From assembly GCF_001426525.1 (NCBI RefSeq), contig NZ_LMEW01000005.1, forward strand, positions 1 to 64,000: a stretch of 64,000 nt of DNA, in the 5' to 3' direction. Below the pieces are notes generated by a model, which was not told where the DNA came from, did no database searches, and saw only the letters and a list, made by a program, of their open reading frames with translations. How positions within the stretch are numbered: the first letter of the stretch is position 1; each line of letters opens with the position of its first letter. The translations under genes were made by a program, and so were the position numbers. The DNA comes from Massilia sp. Root133. Lineage in GTDB: Bacteria; Pseudomonadota; Gammaproteobacteria; Burkholderiales; Burkholderiaceae_D. Shown here piece after piece: positions 52,366 through 61,679 of this stretch.

Positions 52366-53715
52366 ATGCATCCGACCTCATCCTGCGCCAGGGCCGACCA
52401 TGCCAACAACGCCGGCAAACTGTTCCTCGCCGTCCTGTGGGCGCTATTCGCCACGTCGCTGGCGCTGGGCCTCGTATACGACTCGCTGATGCTGGCGGTC
52501 GCCGCCGGGCTGCCGCTCGCCCTCGTGCCGAGCGCGCTGATCGCGGCCGCCCCGGGCAGTCTCGCCGCGCGGCTGTCCGTCGCCGTCGCGCTGATGCTGT
52601 TCTGCGCGCTGAACATCCACCAGGCGCACGGCTTGACGGAGCTGCATTTCGGGATCTTCGTCCTGCTCGCCTTCCTCGTCTGCTACCAGGACTGGCGCGT
52701 CATCGTCGCCGCCGCGGGCACGGCCGCCGTCCACCACCTCACCTTCAACTATTTGCAGGAATGGGGCTATCCGACGCTGTGCTTCACGCATCCGGGCATC
52801 GGCATCGTGCTGCTGCACGCGGTGTACGTCGTCGTCGAGGCGGCCGTGCTGTCCTACCTGGCCGTCCGCCTGCAGCGCGAGACGACGGCCGTCGCGGCGA
52901 GCGCCGGCACCCTGCACGACACCTTGCGGGCGATGCGCAGCAGCGCGGACCAGGTGGCGCGCGACATGGACCTGATCACGCAGACGTCCAGCGCGGTGGC
53001 GGCGGGCAGCGCCGACCTGTCCGCGCGCGCCGCGGCGCAGGCCGCGCGGCTGGAACAGGCCGCGGCCGCGGTCGACCACCTGACGGCCACCGTCAAGCGC
53101 AACGTCGACCACGCGGCGCTGGCCGACGAGCTGGTGGCGTCGGCCTCCGCGCTGGCCGTGAAGGGCGGCGACGTCGTCGCCGACGTCGTGCAGACGATGG
53201 AAGCTATCCGTTCCAGTTCGCGCGAAGTGCAGGACATCGTCAACGTCATCGACGGCATCGCCTTCCAGACCAACATCCTCGCGCTGAACGCGGCCGTCGA
53301 GGCGGCGCGGGCGGGCGAGCAGGGGCGCGGCTTCGCCGTCGTGGCGGGCGAAGTAAGGAGCCTCGCCCAGCGCAGCGCGCAGGCGGCCAAGGAAGTGAGG
53401 CAGCTGATCGGCGACTCCGCCGTGCGGGTGGACGCGGGTGGCCGGCTCGTGGACGAAGCGGGGCAGGCGATGCACCAGATCGTCGGCTCGGTGCAGCGCG
53501 TGGCCGGCATCATGACCGCGATCTCGGGCGCGAGCCAGGAACAGCGCGACGGCATCGAGCAGGTGCGCGATTCGATCCGCGAGATCGAGGTGACGACGCG
53601 GCAGACGGCCGAGCTGGTCGGACAGAGCGCGGATGCGGCCGAGACGATGTGCGCGCACGCGTCGTCGGTGGCGCGTGCGGTGGGCACGCTGCGCCAAGCG
53701 GAAGCGGCCGCGTAA
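52366..53715 (+). CDS. methyl-accepting chemotaxis protein with membrane-embedded sensor
   Basis: A 449-residue chemoreceptor. The first 170 residues contain five or six hydrophobic helices instead of the usual two helices around a periplasmic domain, and no HAMP domain is evident. The cytoplasmic part is a standard signalling hairpin with tip [42 protein letters not shown]. It may sense a membrane-linked signal or redox state. ATG at 52366; no flagellar promoter could be assigned with confidence. The gene stands alone. Confidence 0.88.
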   Translation: MHPTSSCARADHANNAGKLFLAVLWALFATSLALGLVYDSLMLAVAAGLPLALVPSALIAAAPGSLAARLSVAVALMLFCALNIHQAHGLTELHFGIFVLLAFLVCYQDWRVIVAAAGTAAVHHLTFNYLQEWGYPTLCFTHPGIGIVLLHAVYVVVEAAVLSYLAVRLQRETTAVAASAGTLHDTLRAMRSSADQVARDMDLITQTSSAVAAGSADLSARAAAQAARLEQAAAAVDHLTATVKRNVDHAALADELVASASALAVKGGDVVADVVQTMEAIRSSSREVQDIVNVIDGIAFQTNILALNAAVEAARAGEQGRGFAVVAGEVRSLAQRSAQAAKEVRQLIGDSAVRVDAGGRLVDEAGQAMHQIVGSVQRVAGIMTAISGASQEQRDGIEQVRDSIREIEVTTRQTAELVGQSADAAETMCAHASSVARAVGTLRQAEAAA

Positions 53716-53785
53716 GTGGAAATGCGCGCATTTTCGCGGCATCCGCGCTGCTAGACTCGTCGGGTCAGCATTCGAGGGGGCCGCG

Positions 53786-54517
53786 ATGAGCGCATACCGA
53801 GCCAGCAACGTCGTGTCCTTGCACGGCGATCCGATCTACCATCACACGGAAAGCACGCCGTGGACGCCGCCGCAGGGCGAGATCTGCCTGCAGCAGATTT
53901 CGGACCACATCGACCGGCACCTCGGGCCCGTCGACTGCGTGTTCCACGAACTGGTGTCGGACACGGTGCACATCGACGTCCATATCGTGAAGCCGACGGA
54001 GGCGTACCCGTTCATCCGGCTGGTCACGTCCGGGATGAGCGACCTGCCGATGTCGACGCCGCCGGACGCCGACGTCCCGCGCCACGCCGAGCTGATGATC
54101 ACGCTCCCCCCGGACTGGAAGCTCGACAAGGAATCGTTCGAGGACGAGCGCTGGTACTGGCCCGTCCGCCTGATCAAGACGATGGCCCGGCTGCCGCACA
54201 AGTACGGGACGTGGCTGGGCTGGGGCCACACGGTGCCGAACGGCGACCCGGCGGAGCCGTACGCGGCGGACGTGCGGTTCGACGGCTGCATCCTGCTGCC
54301 GTCCATCAGCGTGCCGGACGAATTCCACCGGCTGCGCATCGACGCCGACAAGGAGATCGCGTTCTTCGCGATCGTCCCGCTGTACAAGGAGGAACTGGCG
54401 CTGAAGCTGCGGGCCGGCGCCGAGAAACTGCTGGAGCGCTTCGACAAGAAGCACGTCGACGACATGATCGATGCGCGCCGGCCGAACGCGGGCAAGAAGC
54501 TGTTCGGCTTTTTGTGA
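53786..54517 (+). CDS. suppressor-of-fused (SUFU) domain protein
   Basis: A 243-residue cytosolic protein matching the bacterial SUFU-like family: VFHELVSDTVHIDVHIVKPTEAYPFIRLVTSGMSD and MITLPPDWKLD...WYWPVRLIKTMARLPH are the usual blocks. The family is named after the animal Hedgehog regulator; in bacteria members are often linked to toxin-immunity systems. No toxin gene adjoins it here. ATG at 53786 after GAGGGGGCCGCG. Function otherwise open. Confidence 0.8.
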   Translation: MSAYRASNVVSLHGDPIYHHTESTPWTPPQGEICLQQISDHIDRHLGPVDCVFHELVSDTVHIDVHIVKPTEAYPFIRLVTSGMSDLPMSTPPDADVPRHAELMITLPPDWKLDKESFEDERWYWPVRLIKTMARLPHKYGTWLGWGHTVPNGDPAEPYAADVRFDGCILLPSISVPDEFHRLRIDADKEIAFFAIVPLYKEELALKLRAGAEKLLERFDKKHVDDMIDARRPNAGKKLFGFL

Positions 54518-54622
54518 CAGGCCGCGGCGCTGGACTGAAGGCCACCCATACCTTATCTGCCGTACATCCGGCAGGCCCTGTTCGTCACGGAACGCACTGC
54601 GCGGCGGCGAGCACGGCGCAGC

Positions 54623-55078
54623 TCACGGTTTAGGCGCGCGCTTCGCCAGTTCGCGGTCGAGCGCATTCGCGAACCGCTGCCGGTCCGCCTGGCTGAACGC
54701 GCCTGGTCCGCCCGTATCGACGCCGCTGGAACGCAATTCGTCCATGAACGCGCGCATCGTGAGCTGCTGCGCGATGGTGTCTTTCGTGTACCACTCGCCG
54801 CGTGGATTCAACGGCATGCCGCCCTTGTCCAGTACGAGGGCGGCGAGGGGAATGTCGCCCGTCACGACGATGTCGCCGGGTTGTACGCGCGCGACGATTT
54901 CCGCATCGGCCGCATCGGCGCCCGAAGGCACCTGCAGCGCGCGGATGAAGCGCGAGCCGGGTACGCGGATCAACTGGTTGGCCACCAGCGTGACGTTCAG
55001 CTGCACGCGGTCGGCCACGCGGAACAGGATGTCCTTGATGACCGCCGGGCAGGCATCGGCGTCGACCCAGATCTCCAT
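54623..55078 (-). CDS. yaiI: YaiI/YqxD family (DUF188) protein
   Basis: A 151-residue protein of the UPF0178 family. [17 protein letters not shown] at the start and [22 protein letters not shown] in the middle are the conserved Asp-rich blocks of a PIN-like fold. It may act as a metal-dependent nuclease, though this is not established. It lies three bases after the GntR gene and so is probably co-transcribed with it. Confidence 0.88.
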   Translation of the reverse strand: MEIWVDADACPAVIKDILFRVADRVQLNVTLVANQLIRVPGSRFIRALQVPSGADAADAEIVARVQPGDIVVTGDIPLAALVLDKGGMPLNPRGEWYTKDTIAQQLTMRAFMDELRSSGVDTGGPGAFSQADRQRFANALDRELAKRAPKP

Positions 55079-55080
55079 GC

Positions 55081-55779
55081 TCAGCCGCGCGAGAACGTGC
55101 GCGTCACCCGGTCGAGGTGGGCGCGCATGGCCGACCGGGCGCCGGCCACGTCGTGCGAGGCGATGGCGGCCAGGATCGCGCGGTGGTCGAGGAGCGTCAG
55201 CTGGCGCAGTTCCTCGGTCTGGAAATGCTCCGTCAGCTTGTGCCACAGGCTGCCGCGCTGGGCCCACAGGTATTCGATCACGCCGACGAGGGCGCTGTTG
55301 CCGGCCGCGCGCGCGATCGCGAGGTGGAAGTTGCGGTCGGCCGATTCGTTCTCGCCCAGGTTGTCCTGGTTCTGCTCCATCTCTTCGACGGCGACGAGGA
55401 TCGCATCGACGGCCGCCGGCGTCGCATTCTTCGCGGCCAGCGCCGCGACCTCGACCTCGATCATGCGGCGCGCGGCGAGCACCTCGAACGGACCGGGACC
55501 GGCCGCCGGGCGCGCGGTCGTCAACGCCGCCTGTTCGCTGACGTACACGCCGGACCCACCGCGCACTTCGACGACGCCCCCCAGCTCCAGTGCGATCAGC
55601 GCTTCGCGCAGCGAGGTGCGCGAGACGCCCAGCTTCGTGGCCAGGTCGCGCTCGGCGGGCAGGCGCTCGCCCGGCTTGATGTTCTCTTCCCGGATCAGCG
55701 CTTCGATCCGGCTCGACACCACGCGATACAGTCGCGGCTCGGTCGCAATCGCATCGGGTGGCGCGGGCATTTTTCTCAT
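55081..55779 (-). CDS. FadR-type GntR regulator, candidate regulator of the pectin genes
   Basis: A 232-residue regulator. The winged helix (about 12-80) has [32 protein letters not shown], the FadR/LldR-type signature; the rest is an FCD ligand domain with His and Asp residues for a metal ([31 protein letters not shown]). About 50 bases upstream of its start lies a perfect TGGTC-G-GACCA palindrome, matching the sites in the pectin locus 11-14 kb away. It likely binds both and responds to a uronate-derived acid. ATG at 55779; 55770 is an alternative. Confidence 0.85.
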   Translation of the reverse strand: MRKMPAPPDAIATEPRLYRVVSSRIEALIREENIKPGERLPAERDLATKLGVSRTSLREALIALELGGVVEVRGGSGVYVSEQAALTTARPAAGPGPFEVLAARRMIEVEVAALAAKNATPAAVDAILVAVEEMEQNQDNLGENESADRNFHLAIARAAGNSALVGVIEYLWAQRGSLWHKLTEHFQTEELRQLTLLDHRAILAAIASHDVAGARSAMRAHLDRVTRTFSRG

Positions 55780-55830
55780 TGTGTCAGTCCAGGAAAAAGT
55801 GGAGGCGATTGCCAAGATCGCATCTTAGTT

Positions 55831-55862
55831 TGGTCGGGATAATGTTGCAAGTGGTCGGACCA
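55831..55862. promoter_or_regulatory. FadR-type operators upstream of the GntR gene
   Basis: TGGTCGGACCA at 55852-55862 is a perfect palindrome around G. TGGTCGGGATA at 55831-55841 is a partial second copy 21 bases away, the same spacing class (19-22 bases) as in the pectin promoters. Suggests autoregulation. Confidence 0.6.
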
Positions 55863-56001
55863 AAACGGTCATTTGGGCTGACTGCGTTGACGATTTTGTC
55901 GTGTCCTGAACTTTATTCGGCCGATGGTGGGATCGACGCCGTTCCGGCGCTGTGCGTACGCATGTACAATGGGAAATATTGCCGAGCCGACGAATCGAAC
56001 C

Positions 56002-57318
56002 ATGACGACCGCTTATCCAAGCCTGAGCCACGCCCAGCGCATTCCGCTTGCCGCCGAAATCCATTCGCGTCCCTTCCTCCGGCTGGAAGCGCCCGAAGCC
56101 ATCACCCATCTTGCCGTGTACCGCGCCAACGAGGCCGGATCGCGCAGCGAGCACGGTCCGAACCAGCACGCGCTGCTCGCCGCGCTGTGCGGGCATTTCG
56201 GCGTCGCGGCGCCGAACGTGACGGCCAATCACTTCTATCACGACTTCGGCCGCTTCCGCCTCAAGTGGGAACGGCACACGGAGTTCGCGACTTACACGTT
56301 CACGGAAAAGATCGCGCCCGGGCTGCCGATTGCGGAGGCGTTCGCGCGCATGCCGCTCGCGCACCTGCCGCAGTCGTGGATCCTCGGCCTGCACGGCCGC
56401 CTGATGTCCGCCGCGCACGTGCTGCTGGAGCGCGGCGCCGCCGATCCGGCCACGCTGCAGGACGGCTTCGCCAGCAACAACCTGGTCGGCTCGCGCGTCA
56501 TGCAGGGCGGGGAAGTGTGGACGGATTTCGCGATCCAGTCCGACGGTTTTTCGCGCTTCGTGCTGCGCGACGTCGAAATGCGCGCGCAGCAGGCCGGCCG
56601 CCTCGCGCAGCGCGTGCTGGAAATCGACACCTACCGCATGATGGCGCTCCTCGGCCTGCCGGCCGCGCGCACCGTGTCCAACGCGCTGGACGACATCGAG
56701 GCCGAACTGGCCACGCTGGCCGAGCGCATGGTCGCGGGCGAGGCGGTCGCCGGCGACCAGGACCTGTTGGCACAGATCACGAAGCTGGCGGCGCGCCTGG
56801 AAAAGCTCTCGCTCGACAACGGCTACCGCTTCTCGGCATCGAAAGCGTATTACCGCCTCGTCAAGGCGCGCATCGAGGAATTGCGCGAGGCCCGCATCGA
56901 AGGCGTGCCGACCGTGGAGGAATTCATGGACCGCCGCCTGACGCCGGCGATGAACACGTGCGAATCGACGGCCGCGCGCCAGGAAGCGCTGGCGCGCCGC
57001 ATCGCCAACGTCAACGACTTGCTGCGCACGCGCGTCTCCATCGTCCAGGAAAACCAGAACCGGCAAATCCTGCAATCGATGGACCGCCGCGCCGCCCAGC
57101 AGCTGCGCCTGCAGCAGGCCGTCGAGGGCTTGTCGGTGGCGGCGATCTCGTACTACGTCGTGGGGCTGCTCGGCTATGCGGGCAAGGGCCTCAAGAGTCT
57201 CGGCATGCCGGTCAATCCGGACTTACTCACGGGCGCGCTGGTGCCCGTCGTGGCGGGGCTCGTGTGGCTCAGCCTGCGCCGCATGCACAAGCAGATGCAC
57301 AAGCGTTCGCACGGCTGA
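56002..57318 (+). CDS. DUF3422 family membrane-anchored protein
   Basis: A 438-residue protein. The N-terminal 220 residues match DUF3422 (LAAEIHSRPFLRLEAPEAITHLA, HEFATYTFT-type block, WTDFAIQSDGFSRFV). A long coiled coil follows (about 230-360: LAERMVAGEAVAGDQDLL to ANVNDLLRTRVSIVQE), then two short hydrophobic segments near the C-terminus. Function is unknown; the fold of the coiled coil plus C-terminal membrane helices is reminiscent of CorA-like arrangement. Start 56002 is preferred; 55969 is possible. It leads a pair with the CPBP gene, three bases apart. Confidence 0.8.
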   Translation: MTTAYPSLSHAQRIPLAAEIHSRPFLRLEAPEAITHLAVYRANEAGSRSEHGPNQHALLAALCGHFGVAAPNVTANHFYHDFGRFRLKWERHTEFATYTFTEKIAPGLPIAEAFARMPLAHLPQSWILGLHGRLMSAAHVLLERGAADPATLQDGFASNNLVGSRVMQGGEVWTDFAIQSDGFSRFVLRDVEMRAQQAGRLAQRVLEIDTYRMMALLGLPAARTVSNALDDIEAELATLAERMVAGEAVAGDQDLLAQITKLAARLEKLSLDNGYRFSASKAYYRLVKARIEELREARIEGVPTVEEFMDRRLTPAMNTCESTAARQEALARRIANVNDLLRTRVSIVQENQNRQILQSMDRRAAQQLRLQQAVEGLSVAAISYYVVGLLGYAGKGLKSLGMPVNPDLLTGALVPVVAGLVWLSLRRMHKQMHKRSHG

Positions 57319-57321
57319 TCC

Positions 57322-58203
57322 ATGCTGAGCGCTCCCGGTCTCATGGCGGCGTGCGCTGCGCTGGCGCTGGCCGTACTGGCGTTGTGGGTGCCGGCGCCCG
57401 CCGTGCGGGGGAATCGCGACTGGGCGTGGGGCGCGGGCGTGCTGCTGGCCTGCGCGGTCGCGCAGGCCGTCGGGGTGCTCGACGGGATCGGCCTGGCCGT
57501 CATCGTCTTCTACCTCGCGCTGGCGTTCGGCGCGCGCGCGGCCGGACGGGCCTGGGTCCGCATCCCGCTGCTCGTGCTGACGGGCGTGTGTGCGCTGCTG
57601 CTGGCGCTGCACCGGCTGCCGGGCTTTCACAATCCGCTGCTGGTCGACCATGCGCACCTGTCGGCGGGTGCGCCGCCGTTCACGCTGTACGCGAACTTCG
57701 ACAAGGCCATCGCCGGCATCGTGCTGATGGGCGTGTTCTGCTCGCCGATCCGCGCGCGTGCCGACTGGTTGCCGATGCTGCGCCGTACGCTGCCCGTGCT
57801 GGCGGCGACGCTCGTCGCCGTCCTCGGTGCGGGCCTGCTGCTCGGCGTGGTGCGGCCGGACGTCAAATGGCTGCCGTGGACATCCTGGTTCCTCGTCAAT
57901 AATCTCTTGATCACCTGCGTGACGGAGGAGGCCTTCTTCCGCGGCTACCTGCTCGGCGGCCTGGCGCACGGCATGGCGGGACGACGCTACGGCGTGGCCG
58001 TCGCGGTGGCCGTATCGACTTTGCTGTTCGGGCTCGCGCATGCCGCCGGCGGTCCGCTGCTCGTGCTGTTCGGAACGCTGGCGGGCTTCGGCTATGCCGC
58101 CGCGTACCTGCGTTCCGGACGCATCGAGGGCGCGATCCTCACGCACTTCGCGCTCAACGCCGTCCACTTCATCGCGTTCACCTATCCAGCACTCATGCGC
58201 TGA
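57322..58203 (+). CDS. CPBP family intramembrane metalloprotease
   Basis: A 293-residue protein with about eight membrane helices. The catalytic motifs of CAAX/bacteriocin-processing enzymes are present: TEEAFFRGYLLGG (Glu-Glu and Arg), FGLAHAAGG (His) and THFALNAVHF (His and Asn). It may cleave or process membrane peptides; no peptide substrate gene is nearby. It starts three bases after the DUF3422 gene. Confidence 0.85.
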   Translation: MLSAPGLMAACAALALAVLALWVPAPAVRGNRDWAWGAGVLLACAVAQAVGVLDGIGLAVIVFYLALAFGARAAGRAWVRIPLLVLTGVCALLLALHRLPGFHNPLLVDHAHLSAGAPPFTLYANFDKAIAGIVLMGVFCSPIRARADWLPMLRRTLPVLAATLVAVLGAGLLLGVVRPDVKWLPWTSWFLVNNLLITCVTEEAFFRGYLLGGLAHGMAGRRYGVAVAVAVSTLLFGLAHAAGGPLLVLFGTLAGFGYAAAYLRSGRIEGAILTHFALNAVHFIAFTYPALMR

Positions 58204-58301
58204 ACAGCATTGCAACTTCTGTAACACGGTGTGACAGCGTACCGTGCGCGCGGGGCGCCGGGACTATGATCGGGCATCATTCCCACGTTGTACCGACGAT
58301 C

Positions 58302-60560
58302 ATGAGCGCTTCGAACTTCCTCCGGCCGGCCGTCGCCCTCGGCCTGCTATTCACCGCGACGATCGCCGCCGCGCAGACGCAGGACCCGCCCGCGCGCGTG
58401 GGCCGCATCGCCTACCTGGCCGGCCCCGTCAGCTTTTCTCCTGCCGGCGCCAGCGACTGGGCGCAGGCGCCGCTTAACCGGCCCCTCGTCGCGGGCGACC
58501 GCCTGTGGACGGACGCCGGCGGGCGCGACGAGGCCCAGTTCGGCGCCGCCGTCGCGCGCATGGATGCGGGCACCTTGCTGACCGTGCTCGCGGCCGATGA
58601 ACGCATGACGCAACTGCAGGTGTCGCAGGGCCGCGTCGACCTGCACGTGCGCCGCCTGGCGCCGGGCGAGACCGTCGAGGTGGATACGCCGAACCTCGCC
58701 TTCGTCGCGCGCGGGCCCGGCGACTACCGGCTCGCCGTCGCGCCGGACGGCAGCACGACGGATGTCACGGTGCTGAACGGCGCCGCCGACGTGTACGGCG
58801 ACGGCACGTCGCTGTCGCTCGCGCCGGGGCAGGGCTATCGTTTCGGCGGCCAGGACCTGGACAACTACGGGCTGCTCCCGCCCGCCCCGCCGGATGAATT
58901 CGACCGCTGGGCGCTGGCGCGCGACCAGCGCTACGAGCGCGCCATCGCGCGCCGCTATGTGCCGCAGGGCGTCGTCGGCTTCGAAGACCTCGACGACTAC
59001 GGCAGCTGGCGCACCGTGCCCGACTACGGCACCGTGTGGGTGCCGGACCGCGCGCCGCGCAACTGGGCGCCGTATCACGCGGGACACTGGGCGTGGATCG
59101 ATCCGTGGGGCTGGACGTGGATCGACGACCAGCCTTACGGTTACGCCGTCTCGCACTACGGCCGCTGGATCCGCACGCCGGATGCCTGGGCCTGGGTGCC
59201 GGCGCCGGCGCGCGCGCAGCCCGTGTACGCTCCTGCGCTGGTGGCGTTCGTCGGAACCGTGCTGGCGTTCGGCGGCCGCTCCGATCCGGGCGTCGGCTGG
59301 TTCCCGCTCGCGCCGCACGAGCCATACCGGCCGCCGTACCACGCGAGCCCGACGTACATCACGAACGTCAACGTGACCAATACCGTGATCCGGCAGACGA
59401 CCATCGTCAACAACATCACCTACCGCAACCGCAACGTGCCCGGCGCGATCGTGGCGATGCCCGCGCAGCAGTTCGCGCAGGCCGCGCCGACCGCGCGCGC
59501 AGGCCTGCTGCTGCCGCCCGGCGTGGCGCGCGCCGCGCCGGTGCTGGCGGCGCCGCAAGCGCGGCCGCTGCCGCAAAGCCGGATCGGCACGGCCCCCGGC
59601 CGCCTGCCGCCGGGACCCGTGCTGCAGCGCGTCGCGGTGACGCGGGCGTTGCCGGCGCACGCCTTTGGGCACGGGCCTGGTCCCGCCGCGGCGCGTCCGG
59701 ATGCGCGCGTGGCCGTGCACGCGCCGGTGCCGCTGCGCGTGCTGCGCCCCGCGCTCGGCAAGCCGGTGACGCCGCAGCCGGCGCGTGGTCCCGTGCCCGG
59801 CGCCGCGCCGGCCGGGCACCTGATGGCGCAGGGTGGACGGCCGGCTGGCCATGAGCCGCAGACGGCCGCCGTCCCGCTGCCTGGGCCGGCCGGCCGACCC
59901 GTCCACGAAGCACCGCCGTCCGTCGGACGCCCGCCAGTCGCGCTGCCGGATGTGCACGGCCCGCGGAACACCGCGCAACTGGCCGCGCGTGGCGGTAGCG
60001 GCGCAGGCGCGACGGCCGCGGAGGCGGGCCGTCCGCAGCCGCCACACGCGGGCCGGGGCGGGCCCGCGGACGAGCCGCGCGGCGCCGCCCATGGCGTGAT
60101 GGCGCAACCGCAGGCGCCGCGCCCGATGCATGGCGGCGAACCGCAGCAGGCAGTCCGGCATGCTCCGCCGGCGCACGGTCCGGCACCGCAACCGATGGCG
60201 CACGAAGCGCCGCGCGCGCCCGCGCCGCAGCGGGTGGCGCTGCAGGCGCCGCATCCCCAGCCAGCCACGCGCCCGCAGCCGCCGGCGCAGCATCCGCAGC
60301 CTGCACCGCATCCGCAGCCGGCACCGCGTCCGCAGCCTGCATCCCATCCGCTGCCGGCACCGCGACCGCAGCCGCCGGCGCAGCATCCGCAGGCTGCACC
60401 GCATCCGCAGCCGGCACCGCGACCGCAGCCGCCGGCGCCGGCCGCACCGAAGCCCGCGCCGCATCCGCAACCGGCGCCGCAGCCGCATGCGGCCCCCGCC
60501 CACGGCCCGGACAAGGGCGGCGACCACGGTCACAAGAACGGCGAGAAGGGCGGTCACTGA
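58302..60560 (+). CDS. exported FecR/DUF6600 protein with Pro-rich tail
   Basis: A 752-residue exported protein. Signal peptide AVALGLLFTATIAAAQ. Residues 30-190 resemble a FecR domain (GRIAYLAGPVSFSPAG, GDRLWTDAGGRDE). Residues 200-340 hold the Trp-rich DUF6600 repeats (FEDLDDYGSW, VWVPDRAPRNWAPY, GHWAWIDPWGWTWID). The final 350 residues are low-complexity, ending in HPQPAP-type repeats and a His/Gly/Lys tail. Role unknown; a surface or periplasmic scaffold is a guess. ATG at 58302. Confidence 0.82.
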   Translation: MSASNFLRPAVALGLLFTATIAAAQTQDPPARVGRIAYLAGPVSFSPAGASDWAQAPLNRPLVAGDRLWTDAGGRDEAQFGAAVARMDAGTLLTVLAADERMTQLQVSQGRVDLHVRRLAPGETVEVDTPNLAFVARGPGDYRLAVAPDGSTTDVTVLNGAADVYGDGTSLSLAPGQGYRFGGQDLDNYGLLPPAPPDEFDRWALARDQRYERAIARRYVPQGVVGFEDLDDYGSWRTVPDYGTVWVPDRAPRNWAPYHAGHWAWIDPWGWTWIDDQPYGYAVSHYGRWIRTPDAWAWVPAPARAQPVYAPALVAFVGTVLAFGGRSDPGVGWFPLAPHEPYRPPYHASPTYITNVNVTNTVIRQTTIVNNITYRNRNVPGAIVAMPAQQFAQAAPTARAGLLLPPGVARAAPVLAAPQARPLPQSRIGTAPGRLPPGPVLQRVAVTRALPAHAFGHGPGPAAARPDARVAVHAPVPLRVLRPALGKPVTPQPARGPVPGAAPAGHLMAQGGRPAGHEPQTAAVPLPGPAGRPVHEAPPSVGRPPVALPDVHGPRNTAQLAARGGSGAGATAAEAGRPQPPHAGRGGPADEPRGAAHGVMAQPQAPRPMHGGEPQQAVRHAPPAHGPAPQPMAHEAPRAPAPQRVALQAPHPQPATRPQPPAQHPQPAPHPQPAPRPQPASHPLPAPRPQPPAQHPQAAPHPQPAPRPQPPAPAAPKPAPHPQPAPQPHAAPAHGPDKGGDHGHKNGEKGGH
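60250..60500 (+). repeat. Pro-rich coding tandem repeats
   Basis: Imperfect repeats of CATCCGCAGCC and GCACCGC-type units encode HPQPAP and RPQPPA over and over. Units differ enough to show ageing, but parts are identical, so length may vary between strains. Confidence 0.7.
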
Positions 60561-60664
60561 CGACGGCACGGGGCGCGGTGTAAGATGGGATTCCGTCCAA
60601 CTCACCGCCGCGCCATGCCGACACCACACCGCCCAGCCAACGACCGTCACACCGGAGCGGCACC

Positions 60665-61408
60665 ATGATGCTGCTGCTCGTCTTCCTGGCCGGGCTGTGG
60701 GCCGGCGCGCAGAACGCGCTGGCGGGCGGCGGCTCGTTCGTCACCTTGCCCGCGCTGATCGTGTCCGGCATGTCGCCGCTCGCCGCGAACATCACGTCGA
60801 CCGTCGCGCTGTTCCCCGCGCAGATCACGTCCGGGTACGCCGGCCGCAAGCTGGTCAGCGGCGCGGGCGGCCTGCCGTTCTGGGCGTTGTTCGTGTTGAG
60901 CATCGCCGGCGGCGCGGCGGGTGGACTGCTGTTGCTGCACACGTCGCCGGCGGTGTTCGCGCGGCTCGTGCCGTGGCTCGTGCTGTTCGCGACGGCCCTG
61001 TTCACGTGGGGGAGCTTCTTCCGCAAGCCCGGCGCCGCGGGCGCCGTGCACCTCGGACCCGTGGCGACGGCGGTCGCGCAATTCCTGATCGCCGTCTACG
61101 GCGGCTATTTCGGCGGCGGCATCGGCATCCTGATGCTGGCCGCGCTGACGATGGCGGGCCTCGCCGCGCGCAATGCGGGCGCCACGAAAAACGTGCTGGC
61201 CGGCGTGATGAATGCGTCGGCCGTCGTCCTGTTCCTGACGTCGCCCGACCTGCACTGGCTGCAGTGCGGCGTGCTGGCGGCGGGCGCCGTCATCGGCGGC
61301 TTGCTGGGCGCGTGGGCGCTGTACCGCGTGAACGAGAAGGCGCTGCGCGTCGCCATCGTCTGCATCGGCATCGCGCTCACGGTCGGGTTGTTCCTGAAAC
61401 CCATTTGA
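60665..61408 (+). CDS. TauE/SafE family exporter
   Basis: A 247-residue inner-membrane protein with seven or eight helices. Two repeats of the family (GAQNALAGGGSFVTLPALI near the start and YGGYFGGGIGILMLAALT in the second half) are clear. Family members export sulfite, sulfoacetate or other organosulfur anions. The sulfatase encoded just downstream on the other strand would release sulfate, not sulfite, so a link is weak. ATG after GGAGCGGCACC. Confidence 0.88.
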   Translation: MMLLLVFLAGLWAGAQNALAGGGSFVTLPALIVSGMSPLAANITSTVALFPAQITSGYAGRKLVSGAGGLPFWALFVLSIAGGAAGGLLLLHTSPAVFARLVPWLVLFATALFTWGSFFRKPGAAGAVHLGPVATAVAQFLIAVYGGYFGGGIGILMLAALTMAGLAARNAGATKNVLAGVMNASAVVLFLTSPDLHWLQCGVLAAGAVIGGLLGAWALYRVNEKALRVAIVCIGIALTVGLFLKPI

Positions 61409-61495
61409 AGCGCGCTGGACACGGCCACCGGCTTGGTCTACAGTGGAATCATGCGGTATCGCCATGAATGATTCCGCCAGGAAGGTAGGTGCGCC

Positions 61496-61675
61496 ATGCT
61501 GGATTTACTCTATGGGCTCGAACCGGATCTTGCGTTGCACGCGGTCGTGCTGGCATTCGGTTGCGCGACGTTTCTCCTGATCCTGTTGTGGCGGCGTTGC
61601 CCCAACTGTACCTGGCAGGAGTGGTCCAGCGAGTTGCTGGGCCGCGACGAGAAGGACGACGCAGCCCACGACTAA
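61496..61675 (+). CDS. small single-pass membrane protein, 59 aa
   Basis: One helix (LALHAVVLAFGCATFLLILLWR) is followed by a short cytosolic tail with two Cys (RRCPNCTW, a CxxC-like pair) and an acidic end (GRDEKDDAAHD). ATG after GGAAGGTAGGTGCGCC, a good ribosome site. Its end lies four bases from the convergent sulfatase gene. Family unknown. Confidence 0.55.
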   Translation: MLDLLYGLEPDLALHAVVLAFGCATFLLILLWRRCPNCTWQEWSSELLGRDEKDDAAHD

Positions 61676-61679
61676 CCGG

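Noticed and set aside
58347..60650. 767-codon minus-strand frame opposite the FecR/DUF6600 gene
   Set aside because: Arg-rich shadow frame; the plus strand has a signal peptide and recognised domains.
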